36,855 bases of DNA, taken from NCBI GenBank assembly GCA_947525975.1, contig CANNVE010000026.1:1-36855 (forward strand), given 5' to 3'. Positions 26,356 to 33,752 of the stretch are shown in pieces (within the stretch, counting starts at the first letter, position 1; each line of letters begins with the position of its first letter). The position numbers and the translations under genes were made by a program. The stretch comes from an uncultured Muribaculaceae bacterium (GTDB taxonomy: Bacteria > Bacteroidota > Bacteroidia > Bacteroidales > Muribaculaceae). The notes below the pieces were generated by a model. The model saw only the letters and a list, made by a program, of their open reading frames with translations, searched no databases and had not been told where the DNA came from.

Positions 26356-28950
26356 TTATTTGGTGAAGATGAGCGAGAAGAGCACTTCGCGGCCTCGCAG
26401 GGCGTAGTCGTATTTATAGGTGTCGAGGCCGGAGTATGTGATGTAGGCGTATCTCCGGCGGTCGAGCAGATTGTTGAGCGAAAGCCTTATGCGCAATGAC
26501 TTCATCTTGTATGTGGCTCTGAAGTCGAGCAGCTCGAGGCGCTTGTAGCGCTTGTCGGCGAGCTGACGGCTGCTGCAGTCGGCCTTAGCCATCAGTTCGA
26601 GCCGGGAGATCGGGAACACGGCCAATTTGAATCGCGCGTCAAGACTGCGGAAATCATTGCGGTTGCCGGCGAATCTCGAGCCCGTGACCGCGAATCCGGC
26701 GCTCAGGTCGGCTTCGATCCACGATAGAGGGCGCACATTGGCCGAGGCATCCACCCGCGCATTGGTGCCATAGTAGGTGGTAGGCACTCCCTGCTGCGAC
26801 ATCATCTCCTTGCTCCACGAATATGAGGTTGACAGCGTGAACTTAGACTTTATCGACTGCACTCCTTTCGACACCGACCCGCCCAGTCGCACCGACTGCC
26901 TGCGGTTGTCGGCCTCCAGCTCTGTCGATGACGAGGAGGAGTCGGTGACGTACTGCCCCCGGAGCAGATTGCGCCTGGTGAGGGAGAAGTCGGCCGAGAG
27001 AGAGGCAAACCAAAGATTTATAGGCTCTTTGAAATCATATTTCCCCAGCAGGGAAATGATTTCGTTGCGGGCTAGTATGCCTGCATTGGCCGAGATGTCG
27101 CGATAATCATGCGCCACATCATTGCCAAGGAGAGCGAGCAGGTCTCCGTGGTCATGCTTCAGGCTCGATGCAAGGGTCCATTTGGAGACTGACGTGGCAG
27201 CATACCTAAACGTCAACGACGGATCAGCGTATAGGCGGCAAAAATCCACCTTCGCGCCCTTCCATTCATTATTCCGCCCCTTTATCATCACGCCTCTCAC
27301 GAGCACCGATATATCCAGCTGCACGCGCTTTCCGGCGCCATTGAGCTGATATGATGGTCGGGCCGCCAACTGCATGAAATGCCCCCGCACATCATTGTCA
27401 GCCTGATTCCCGGCGCGCGAAAGAGATGTCGACACAAGATCGCGCCGATAGTCGCAACCGAAGGAAATCCCCCACTTCGAGCGTCCGACAAGGATCGATG
27501 TGCCCAGACTCTGGGCGGCTTTGAAAGTAGTGCTCCGGGCCTCCTGAGCCATGCTCGCGTCGCCGTTATCTATCATAAGCGAGAGTGAAGGGGTGCGCTC
27601 GAATGAAAGGCTTGTGGTCGATGTCCATTCATGACGCCCCACACGAAATCGTGCGTACATCTCATCCGCGATCTTGAAATTATCGTATTTCTGGGCCTGG
27701 CCCACTGCCTGGCCTCCGTCCAGCACAGGCATATCGATCTTATGGAAATCGGCCATGGTCACGAAGTCGTTGCTGACATAGCGGGTGTCGGCATTTAGCG
27801 CATAGCTCGCGTTAAGAGACGCACTGTGCACACGCCCCCTGCGGAATGTCTCATTGTTAACGGTGAGCCAATTGTCATCACCCACGTAATATTCCCTCGA
27901 CGACGATGATGAATTAGCCTGCCTGTGATAGGAGTATGACGCATTCAGCCGCAAGGTCTTTTCCGCCCCGATTTTTGAGATGCCGTTGACCGAGACCATG
28001 CGGTCGTCGATGTCAAGGTATCTGTTTCCGTTGAGGGGAGGGCCGCCTGCCGAGAGCTGGCCTATGGCAGTCTCGGCCAAAGACTGCGGCTTGCCTCGAC
28101 CCGCGCCTCTGACGATGATCGCTTCGGAGTTTGACACCGCGAACTCATCGATATTGCCGATCTTGGCCGACACCGTGGCCTGCATCTTGGGCGTGAACAG
28201 CAGGCCCGTGGAGCCCAGGGCATACAGGAATTTATGCTCTGACGCCCCGGCCGTGGCGTCGGATGTGCCTACAGGCCTCAAAAGCGCGGCTTTCTTTAGG
28301 CGCACGTTGATGGCCACTTCATCCGAGAGCTTATCCTTATCCATCTTGGCCTCGTTGTGATTGTTGAGCACCTCCACCCCCGACACGTGCTCTGCCGGGA
28401 GATTGCGGGTGGCCAGGCTGTAGTTCCCGCCGAGCATTTCAAGGCCTTCGATGTAGAAATTGCTGATGTCCTTGCCCATGTATGAGATGCGGCCTTTGTC
28501 GGAGACCGATATGCCGGGCACCTTCTTCAGGGCGTCTTCAAGCGAAACGTCGCCTTTGCCCAATAGCTGCGCGAGATTGAAGCGGAGCGTGTCGCCCTTC
28601 TGGTATACCACCGGCGCGCTCACCACCACCTCGCGAAGCTGATTGGCCTCGGGCTGAAGCGTAACCGCCAACCGTCGGTCTGCATTGGGCACCGCCATAG
28701 TCCAGTCAGCATATCGCAATTTGCTGACAGTGACCGTCAGGCTGTCGCAATCGACATCGAAAGAGAGCGAAAAACCGCCATCTGCCCCCGTATTGGCGAA
28801 TGCCTTTATCTTCTTTCCTTGCCAGACCTTCACGATAGCCTTGGCCACCGGTGCGCCGTCGATGTCGCTGACCGTGCCATTGATCACGGTGCGCGCCGCA
28901 AAGGAGCAGATGGCCGCCGCGGCGCACAGCAAAAGCGTCAGCGCCCTCAT
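26356..28950 (-). CDS. TonB-type outer-membrane barrel protein of the BlaI operon
   Basis: The 864-aa protein has a signal peptide (about 1-19), a carboxypeptidase-like regulatory domain (about 20-105, INGTVSDIDGAPV), the linker LREVVVSAPVVYQKGDTL, a plug domain (about 115-240, DALKKVPGISVSDKGRISYM) and a barrel. It overlaps the GLPGLI gene by 4 nt (ATGA) and is the last gene of the BlaI/M56/GLPGLI operon. A GLPGLI protein followed by such a barrel is a recurring Bacteroidetes pair whose role is not established. Ligand and TonB dependence are not shown. Confidence 0.88.
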   Translation of the reverse strand: MRALTLLLCAAAAICSFAARTVINGTVSDIDGAPVAKAIVKVWQGKKIKAFANTGADGGFSLSFDVDCDSLTVTVSKLRYADWTMAVPNADRRLAVTLQPEANQLREVVVSAPVVYQKGDTLRFNLAQLLGKGDVSLEDALKKVPGISVSDKGRISYMGKDISNFYIEGLEMLGGNYSLATRNLPAEHVSGVEVLNNHNEAKMDKDKLSDEVAINVRLKKAALLRPVGTSDATAGASEHKFLYALGSTGLLFTPKMQATVSAKIGNIDEFAVSNSEAIIVRGAGRGKPQSLAETAIGQLSAGGPPLNGNRYLDIDDRMVSVNGISKIGAEKTLRLNASYSYHRQANSSSSSREYYVGDDNWLTVNNETFRRGRVHSASLNASYALNADTRYVSNDFVTMADFHKIDMPVLDGGQAVGQAQKYDNFKIADEMYARFRVGRHEWTSTTSLSFERTPSLSLMIDNGDASMAQEARSTTFKAAQSLGTSILVGRSKWGISFGCDYRRDLVSTSLSRAGNQADNDVRGHFMQLAARPSYQLNGAGKRVQLDISVLVRGVMIKGRNNEWKGAKVDFCRLYADPSLTFRYAATSVSKWTLASSLKHDHGDLLALLGNDVAHDYRDISANAGILARNEIISLLGKYDFKEPINLWFASLSADFSLTRRNLLRGQYVTDSSSSSTELEADNRRQSVRLGGSVSKGVQSIKSKFTLSTSYSWSKEMMSQQGVPTTYYGTNARVDASANVRPLSWIEADLSAGFAVTGSRFAGNRNDFRSLDARFKLAVFPISRLELMAKADCSSRQLADKRYKRLELLDFRATYKMKSLRIRLSLNNLLDRRRYAYITYSGLDTYKYDYALRGREVLFSLIFTK

Positions 28951-29870
28951 TCCGTCTCAAGCGGCGAGTATCCATTGGGGCGCTCCCTTATGGCCACTCC
29001 GTTTATGATGATGTTGCCTCGGCCGTCATTGCTCCCCTTCATCACGGTGATCTCCTCTATCATCGACGGGTCGACGCCCTCCAGGCCTTTCGCCTCCATT
29101 TCGGCCTTGCGCTTGATCACCTTGTCGCGGGTGGAATAGTGCACAGCCGTCTTTTCGGGCAGCATTATGGGCGTGCCGCCGTTGCGGATGGATATGGCCG
29201 AGAAAGAGTGCAATCCCTCCGAATCCTTGGCCGCCAATATCAGGCCGGGGAGCCCCTGCAGCTTCCACGGGCCGGTGCTGACGGGGATGTCGGGGGCATA
29301 CCATGCGGTCCACTGGCGTCCGCCGTAGTTGGCCGTAGCCTTGCCGCACTGATAGCCGCAAATAGTGTCAGAGTTCTCTTCAAGCAGTGTCCATTCGATC
29401 TGCCCCATCGGCTCGGTATATCCCATGATGATGGGCACCACATCTTGCACCACGGTCATCTCTCCCTCGGGGAGGTTCTGCCACACGGCGGCATCGAAAT
29501 AGTAGACAGAGCTCATCGCACGCTTCTGCGCGGCCATCAGCTCGGCATCGTCTACCACGTCCAAGCCGGAGATCGAATCTACGCAATACGCTGCGTAATC
29601 GCTGAATTTCGATATGTTCTCTCCGATCTGCAGCGCCGTGGTGTAGGTCTCGCCCAGGCCGACGCTGATCTTGTATTCATACAGACAATCGTATTCAGAC
29701 TTGCCGCCTACCTGATGCGCAGGTGTCTTCTTGGGCTCCGCCTTGACTGTGCTTACGCCCACCACCTTCATATCACCCAAATCTACTTGCTGCGCCTCGC
29801 TTCCGGAGGCATACGAAGCCCATGGCGACAATGTGGCCATCGCGCCTAAAATCACTTTTGAAATATTCAT
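28947..29870 (-). CDS. GLPGLI family protein
   Basis: The 307-aa exported protein has a signal peptide (about 1-21) and the family motif GLPGLI at 206-211 within GPWKLQGLPGLIL. YYFDAAVWQNLPEG and CGYQCGKATANYGGRQWTAWYAP are also typical, with Cys171 and Cys175 as possible disulphide or metal residues. The family is restricted to Bacteroidetes and is of unknown function. It lies between the M56-like gene and the barrel gene, overlapping the latter. Confidence 0.92.
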   Translation of the reverse strand: MNISKVILGAMATLSPWASYASGSEAQQVDLGDMKVVGVSTVKAEPKKTPAHQVGGKSEYDCLYEYKISVGLGETYTTALQIGENISKFSDYAAYCVDSISGLDVVDDAELMAAQKRAMSSVYYFDAAVWQNLPEGEMTVVQDVVPIIMGYTEPMGQIEWTLLEENSDTICGYQCGKATANYGGRQWTAWYAPDIPVSTGPWKLQGLPGLILAAKDSEGLHSFSAISIRNGGTPIMLPEKTAVHYSTRDKVIKRKAEMEAKGLEGVDPSMIEEITVMKGSNDGRGNIIINGVAIRERPNGYSPLETE

Positions 29871-29880
29871 ATCTATCTGT

Positions 29881-30927
29881 TTATTTGTCCTTTAATTCTA
29901 TAAAGACCTTGGCTTCAGGATTCTTTGTGACTGAGATCGACTTAATCTCGCTTGGATCGAGGCTCTGCAAATCGTCATATCGCATCTGCTTGCCATCGAC
30001 CACGAACTCCACATCGCGCACGTCCGCATCTTTTACTGTCGTATGCTCCATGGCAGCCGCCATCGCGTCAAAGTTTACGAAAAGAGCCACCGAAGCCAAA
30101 AGAGGCACCGAAAGCATCGCTCCCCACATCGACCTTCCTCCCGACGGCATGCGCAGCATCATGTCGATGCGCCTGCTCACAGGGCCGTGATTGAGACAAT
30201 TGGCGAAATTAGAAATCTTGATGCCCGAAGCGCTGCGTATCAGCATCAGCTGGTATTCCCTTGGGTCGGCTCCAGATCAGGCCACAGCCGCATCAGCCTG
30301 ATACTCATGCACGTCTTTCAGTTCGCGCAGCATCATCCATGCCACCGGGTTGAACCAGTTCGCCACAATCACAGCCTGGGCTATCATAGTATCCACCCAA
30401 TGCCTGAGCCTGCGATGCGCATTTTCGTGCACCATGACGGCGCCGCCGTTTTCCGAGCGTGCGCTTTCGCTGACATAAACGCACCCGCCCCAGCTGAATG
30501 GCGCCACCCTCTGATCGTCGACAATAACTATGCCATCCCCGGCCTTGACTCCGTTCCTCCGTATCTTGATTATCCTGTAAAGACCGGCCAAAGTCACGGC
30601 GGCCATCACCGCCACACCGCACAGATACAGGCCGGCGATGCCGCTAATGGCCCAATCGGGAATCTCGCCTGCGACTGATGAGGATGCCCCGCCTTCGATG
30701 CTCACCCATCCGCGGCGGGCAGCCATGACTGACGACGCCCAAGCCGCAAGCTTGCTCACAGGCAGAAATCCGAATGCCACGGCGTAAGAGCAAAGCAGAT
30801 AGGCTCGATTGAAGCCATGGTGCGTCTTTCCGCGCAAAAAAAACCTGTACACGGCATAAAAGCAGGTCAGGATTATGCCCGAATACACAAGATATGCGAT
30901 GAATTGACTCAGTGATGCCATAGTCAT
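29881..30927 (-). pseudogene. M56/BlaR1-like sensor protease interrupted by an in-frame TGA
   Basis: Two frames, 30927-30277 and 30246-29881, lie in the same phase and join across a single TGA at 30279-30277 (codon 217). The first part has TM helices near 5-30, 42-63 and 96-119, the zinc motif HENAH (167-171) and the third ligand Glu208 in HEYQAD. The second has SGADPREYQLMLIR, the NCLNH...RRIDMM segment, a final TM helix and a short C-terminal domain with VVDGK and SISVTKNP. Without the TGA the protein would be about 348 residues. M56 sensors cleave BlaI-type repressors on an external signal. The stop separates the catalytic part from the last helix and sensor domain. Mutation, sequencing error or recoding are possible, in that order of my belief. 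It overlaps the repressor gene by 4 nt. Confidence 0.8.
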
Positions 30928-31295
30928 TTATTTGATTTGTGAGCGTTTTCTACCTTGTTTATCAATTCCTTCAGTTCGTCTTCCGATATGTCCTCATTCT
31001 CAAACAGGGAGGAGACCATCTGCGTGAACGAATTGTTGAAAAATTTGCTGATGATGCCTTTGATGGTCGAGCGGTGATAGTCTTCGGCTGTGACCAAGGC
31101 GTAATACTGATGCGTCTTGCCATAACTCTTGTGCCCAAGAAAGCCTTTCTCCTCAAGCAATCTCACAAACGTGGATACCGTATTGACATGAGGCTTGGGC
31201 TCAGGCATATCATTGATTATGTCTTTCACAAACAGCGGGCCGCGCTCCCAAAAGCGCTGCATCAGCTCTTCTTCCTTTGGCGTCAGTTTCTTCAT
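30924..31295 (-). CDS. BlaI/MecI/CopY-family transcriptional repressor
   Basis: The 123-aa protein has an N-terminal winged helix (about 1-75) with LTPKEEELMQRFWERGPLFV, HVNTVSTFVRLLEEKGFL and the wing KTHQYYALVT, then a C-terminal dimerisation helix region. BlaI-type repressors bind twin palindromes and are inactivated when a membrane M56 protease is triggered. Such palindromes lie just upstream (31322-31357). The ATGA overlap with the sensor gene indicates a co-translated pair. Regulation of this operon by its own product is inferred. Confidence 0.92.
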   Translation of the reverse strand: MKKLTPKEEELMQRFWERGPLFVKDIINDMPEPKPHVNTVSTFVRLLEEKGFLGHKSYGKTHQYYALVTAEDYHRSTIKGIISKFFNNSFTQMVSSLFENEDISEDELKELINKVENAHKSNK

Positions 31296-31312
31296 TTGTC
31301 AGATATTTGACG

Positions 31313-31343
31313 CAAATTTAAACTAAAAATTTTAGTCACACAA
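31313..31343 (-). promoter_or_regulatory. Promoter of the BlaI operon
   Basis: On the minus strand TAAATTTG (31320-31313) is the -7 box and TTG (31343-31341) is the -33 element, spaced by 20 nt. The -7 box ends 18 nt before the repressor ATG. Confidence 0.65.
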
Positions 31344-31357
31344 CTAAAATCTTTAGT
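31322..31357. promoter_or_regulatory. Twin BlaI-type operators
   Basis: ACTAAAAATTTTAGT (31322-31336) is a perfect palindrome around one A, and ACTAAAATCTTTAGT (31343-31357) is the same site with a small asymmetry. Centres are 21 bp apart, two helical turns. One sits between the -33 and -7 boxes and the other covers the -33 box, so binding would block RNA polymerase. Confidence 0.8.
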
Positions 31358-31435
31358 TTTGCGGATTTTTTGCATATTCCCCCGACAAGCGTCTTACGAA
31401 AAAACGCCGCTTCAGCATCTCGGGCGGAAAAACAT

Positions 31436-31466
31436 TTTGTAATCTCGGAAAAAATGCGTACCTTTG
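31436..31466 (+). promoter_or_regulatory. rpsP promoter
   Basis: TTTG (31436-31439), a 19-nt spacer and TACCTTTG (31459-31466) match the consensus, leaving a leader of about 40 nt before rpsP. Confidence 0.65.
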
Positions 31467-31513
31467 CCCCCGTTATACAAAAACAATACAAAAAACCTAA
31501 TTATTAACAGTTA

Positions 31514-32041
31514 ATGGCAACAAAGATCAGACTGCAACGCCATGGTCGCAAGAACTATGCGTTCTATCCTATTGTTATCGCCGATAGCAGGGCACCACGA
31601 GATGGTAGATTTATTGAAAGGATAGGTTCTTATAATCCGAACACTAATCCTGCTACAATCACTCTAAACTTCGAAAGGGCTTTGTATTGGGTTAACACCG
31701 GTGCTCAACCCACCGACACCGTTCGCTCTATCCTCTCTGAGGAGGGCGTGATGCTCATGAAACACCTGCAGGGTGGCGTGAAGAAAGGCGCATTCGACGA
31801 AGCCGAAGCACAGCGCCGCTTCGACGCTTGGAAAGCCGCAAAGACTGCCAAGGTCGAGAAGGACAAGGCCGCTATGGCCGACAAGAAGGCTCTTGACGCC
31901 AAGGCTCGCTTTGAGGCTGAGCAGGCCAAGAACCAGGCTAAGGCCGAAGCCGTAGCCAAGAAGCGCGCAGAGGCAGCAGCAGCCCTCGAGGCAGCAGCCA
32001 AGGAAGCAGCCGCTGAGGCAGCCGAGGCAGAAGCTCCCTAA
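31514..32041 (+). CDS. rpsP: 30S ribosomal protein S16 with extended C-terminal tail
   Basis: The first 85 or so of 175 residues are a standard S16 ([62 protein letters not shown]). The rest is a Lys/Glu/Ala-rich helical tail that becomes almost pure Ala/Glu at its end. S16 in most bacteria is 75-90 residues, and long tails occur in Bacteroidetes. The tail's role is unknown. It has its own promoter and terminator. Confidence 0.96.
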   Translation: MATKIRLQRHGRKNYAFYPIVIADSRAPRDGRFIERIGSYNPNTNPATITLNFERALYWVNTGAQPTDTVRSILSEEGVMLMKHLQGGVKKGAFDEAEAQRRFDAWKAAKTAKVEKDKAAMADKKALDAKARFEAEQAKNQAKAEAVAKKRAEAAAALEAAAKEAAAEAAEAEAP

Positions 32042-32081
32042 GCTCCCGCCGCTGAATAATCAGCGCACCCCGCCAAAGCAT

Positions 32082-32117
32082 AGCGCCCGGGCCAATAGCC
32101 CGGGCGCTTTCTTTTTT
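32082..32117 (+). terminator. Rho-independent terminator after rpsP
   Basis: AGCGCCCGGGC (32082-32092) pairs perfectly with GCCCGGGCGCT (32098-32108) across a 5-nt loop, followed by a T-rich run. Confidence 0.92.
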
Positions 32118-32157
32118 TGCAAAACCCAAAACCTTTTCATATTTTTAACTTAAAATG

Positions 32158-32188
32158 TTGTAAAATTAAAAATTTGCCGTTATCTTTG
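32158..32188 (+). promoter_or_regulatory. Serpin gene promoter
   Basis: TTG (32158-32160), a 20-nt spacer and TATCTTTG (32181-32188) fit the Bacteroidetes consensus. The leader is about 75 nt. Confidence 0.6.
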
Positions 32189-32267
32189 CGAAACACAAAC
32201 AATTTATCACACTCCGCAACTCAAAATCAACCTATACACCGAATCCAACCAACAAAATCAAAACAAT

Positions 32268-33572
32268 ATGAAAAAGTTATTCCCAATCTCCTTCATGGCA
32301 TTGTCAGTTATGGCATGCTCTGACTCCAATGTCGATGACCAAATTTTGACGCCTGATACGCCCGATGCGCCCGACACAAATATCGAGGACGTAATATCAA
32401 AGGAGGATGTGGAGAAAAGCCTGCACTCATTCACTCCGCTGTCTCTGTCTGAGGCCGAAAAGGCCTACGCCGAAGGAAGCGTGGATTTTGCATGGAAGCT
32501 CATGGCCGAACGCTCCGGACTTACGCCTGACATGAACACCGCCATCTCGCCTTTGAGCGCGTCAATGGCTCTCTCAATGTCTGCCGCAGGTGCGCAGGGC
32601 AAGACACAGCAGACGATGCATTCGGCTCTCGGATACGGCAACATGACAGCGACAGAGGTCAACGCAATATCCCGACGATTATCAACCGAACTTACCAATC
32701 GCGATGAGATAACCAAAGTGGCGCTGGCCAATTCCATTTGGCACGCCCCTTCCCTCAAAATCAATGATAACTACAAATCCATCGCCGAGGACTATTTCAA
32801 ATCTGATGTTTTCAGCATAAACGGCCAATCATTCGTCGCAGACGCGAACGCATGGTGCTCCGAAAAGACAAACGGCCTCATCACTGATTTCATAAAGCCG
32901 GGAAAGACCCCTGAATGGATGATACTCAACGCCACTTTCTTCAAAGGAATATGGCGCAACGGCTACGCATTCGACGCATCGGAGACATCGGACCGGAAAT
33001 TTCTAAACTCCGACGGCAAGACTGTCTCTGCGAAGATGATGAACAATGAAGGTGAATATCCCTACGCAGAGACTGACTACGCACAAATCGCCACGATACC
33101 CTTCGGAAACGGGTCATACCTGATGTCATTCGTCCTGCCCAAGCAAGGCTCCAATGTCGACGACTGCATCTCCCTTCTGGCTGAAGGTGACTGGAGAAAG
33201 ACAATGGCCGCGCAAGGCGATCGCCAATCCCTGCTCTCGCTTTCCGTGCCTAAATTCGATATTGAGGTTGATGCATCCCTAAAGTCAGAACTCTCAAATC
33301 TCGGCATGGACGAAGCTTTCGCCCCCGAAGCCGACTTCAGCGGCATTTCCGACTCAAAGATTGTGATTGGCGATGTGCGGCAGGCGATAAAGATCTCTAT
33401 CGACGAAAAGGGCGCGATGGCCGCCGCAGCAACCCAAATCATAGCCATTGGAGACCCCGGCGTGGACAAACCGTCGCCCATAGAATTTCGCTGCGATCGC
33501 CCGTTCGCATTCTGCATCACCGAGAAATCCACGGGATGCGTGCTGTTCATCGGCAAAGTGGAGCAGATGTAA
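32268..33572 (+). CDS. Lipoprotein serpin (serine protease inhibitor)
   Basis: The 434-aa protein has a lipobox ending at Cys17 (LSVMAC), a linker of about 40 residues and a full serpin domain: NTAISPLSASMALSMSAAGA, LNATFFKGIWRNGY, and the C-terminal FRCDRPFAFCI and VLFIGKV strands. The reactive-loop hinge reads EKGAMAAAAT, with the small residues needed for strand insertion, so it is probably inhibitory. The loop after the hinge is about five residues longer than in alpha-1-antitrypsin, and the cleaved bond probably lies within IIAIGDPGVDK. It would sit on the envelope and trap host or competitor proteases. The final codons lie inside a perfect palindrome. Confidence 0.93.
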   Translation: MKKLFPISFMALSVMACSDSNVDDQILTPDTPDAPDTNIEDVISKEDVEKSLHSFTPLSLSEAEKAYAEGSVDFAWKLMAERSGLTPDMNTAISPLSASMALSMSAAGAQGKTQQTMHSALGYGNMTATEVNAISRRLSTELTNRDEITKVALANSIWHAPSLKINDNYKSIAEDYFKSDVFSINGQSFVADANAWCSEKTNGLITDFIKPGKTPEWMILNATFFKGIWRNGYAFDASETSDRKFLNSDGKTVSAKMMNNEGEYPYAETDYAQIATIPFGNGSYLMSFVLPKQGSNVDDCISLLAEGDWRKTMAAQGDRQSLLSLSVPKFDIEVDASLKSELSNLGMDEAFAPEADFSGISDSKIVIGDVRQAIKISIDEKGAMAAAATQIIAIGDPGVDKPSPIEFRCDRPFAFCITEKSTGCVLFIGKVEQM

Positions 33573-33623
33573 ATGTAAGCGGAGGTGCGTTTCATAGAAA
33601 CGCACCTCCGCTTACATTTACAT
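33567..33623. repeat. Perfect 27-bp-arm palindrome over the serpin stop codon
   Basis: Arms 33567-33593 and 33597-33623 are exact reverse complements around the 3-nt loop ATA. Each arm contains GGAG plus GTGCGTTTC, so it looks like two REP half-elements in opposite orientation. It includes the serpin stop codon (33570-33572) and may act as a terminator in both directions. Confidence 0.9.
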
Positions 33624-33752
33624 CTGTCGCAAAAAAAATAATCCGTGTGAATTCGTGATAATCCGTGCAATCCGTGCTCTCGCTTCAAGGTTGGAGGTGG
33701 CGGGCCCGTGCGTTTCGGAGAAACGCACCTCCACCTATATGATATTTTCACG
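33624..33752 (-). repeat. REP-containing unit, inverted relative to the right-hand array
   Basis: This stretch has a T/A-rich segment, an ATCCGTG run (33642-33680), AAGGTTGG and a GTGCGTTT-CGGAG-AAACGCAC palindrome with CTCC (33708-33732). Its reverse complement matches the roughly 120-bp units at 36425-36855. It lies directly beyond the 3' end of the terminase large-subunit gene. Confidence 0.85.

Noticed and set aside
30277..30279. TGA read as selenocysteine
   Set aside because: No selenocysteine insertion hairpin was recognised, and the position is not a catalytic Cys in M56 proteins.
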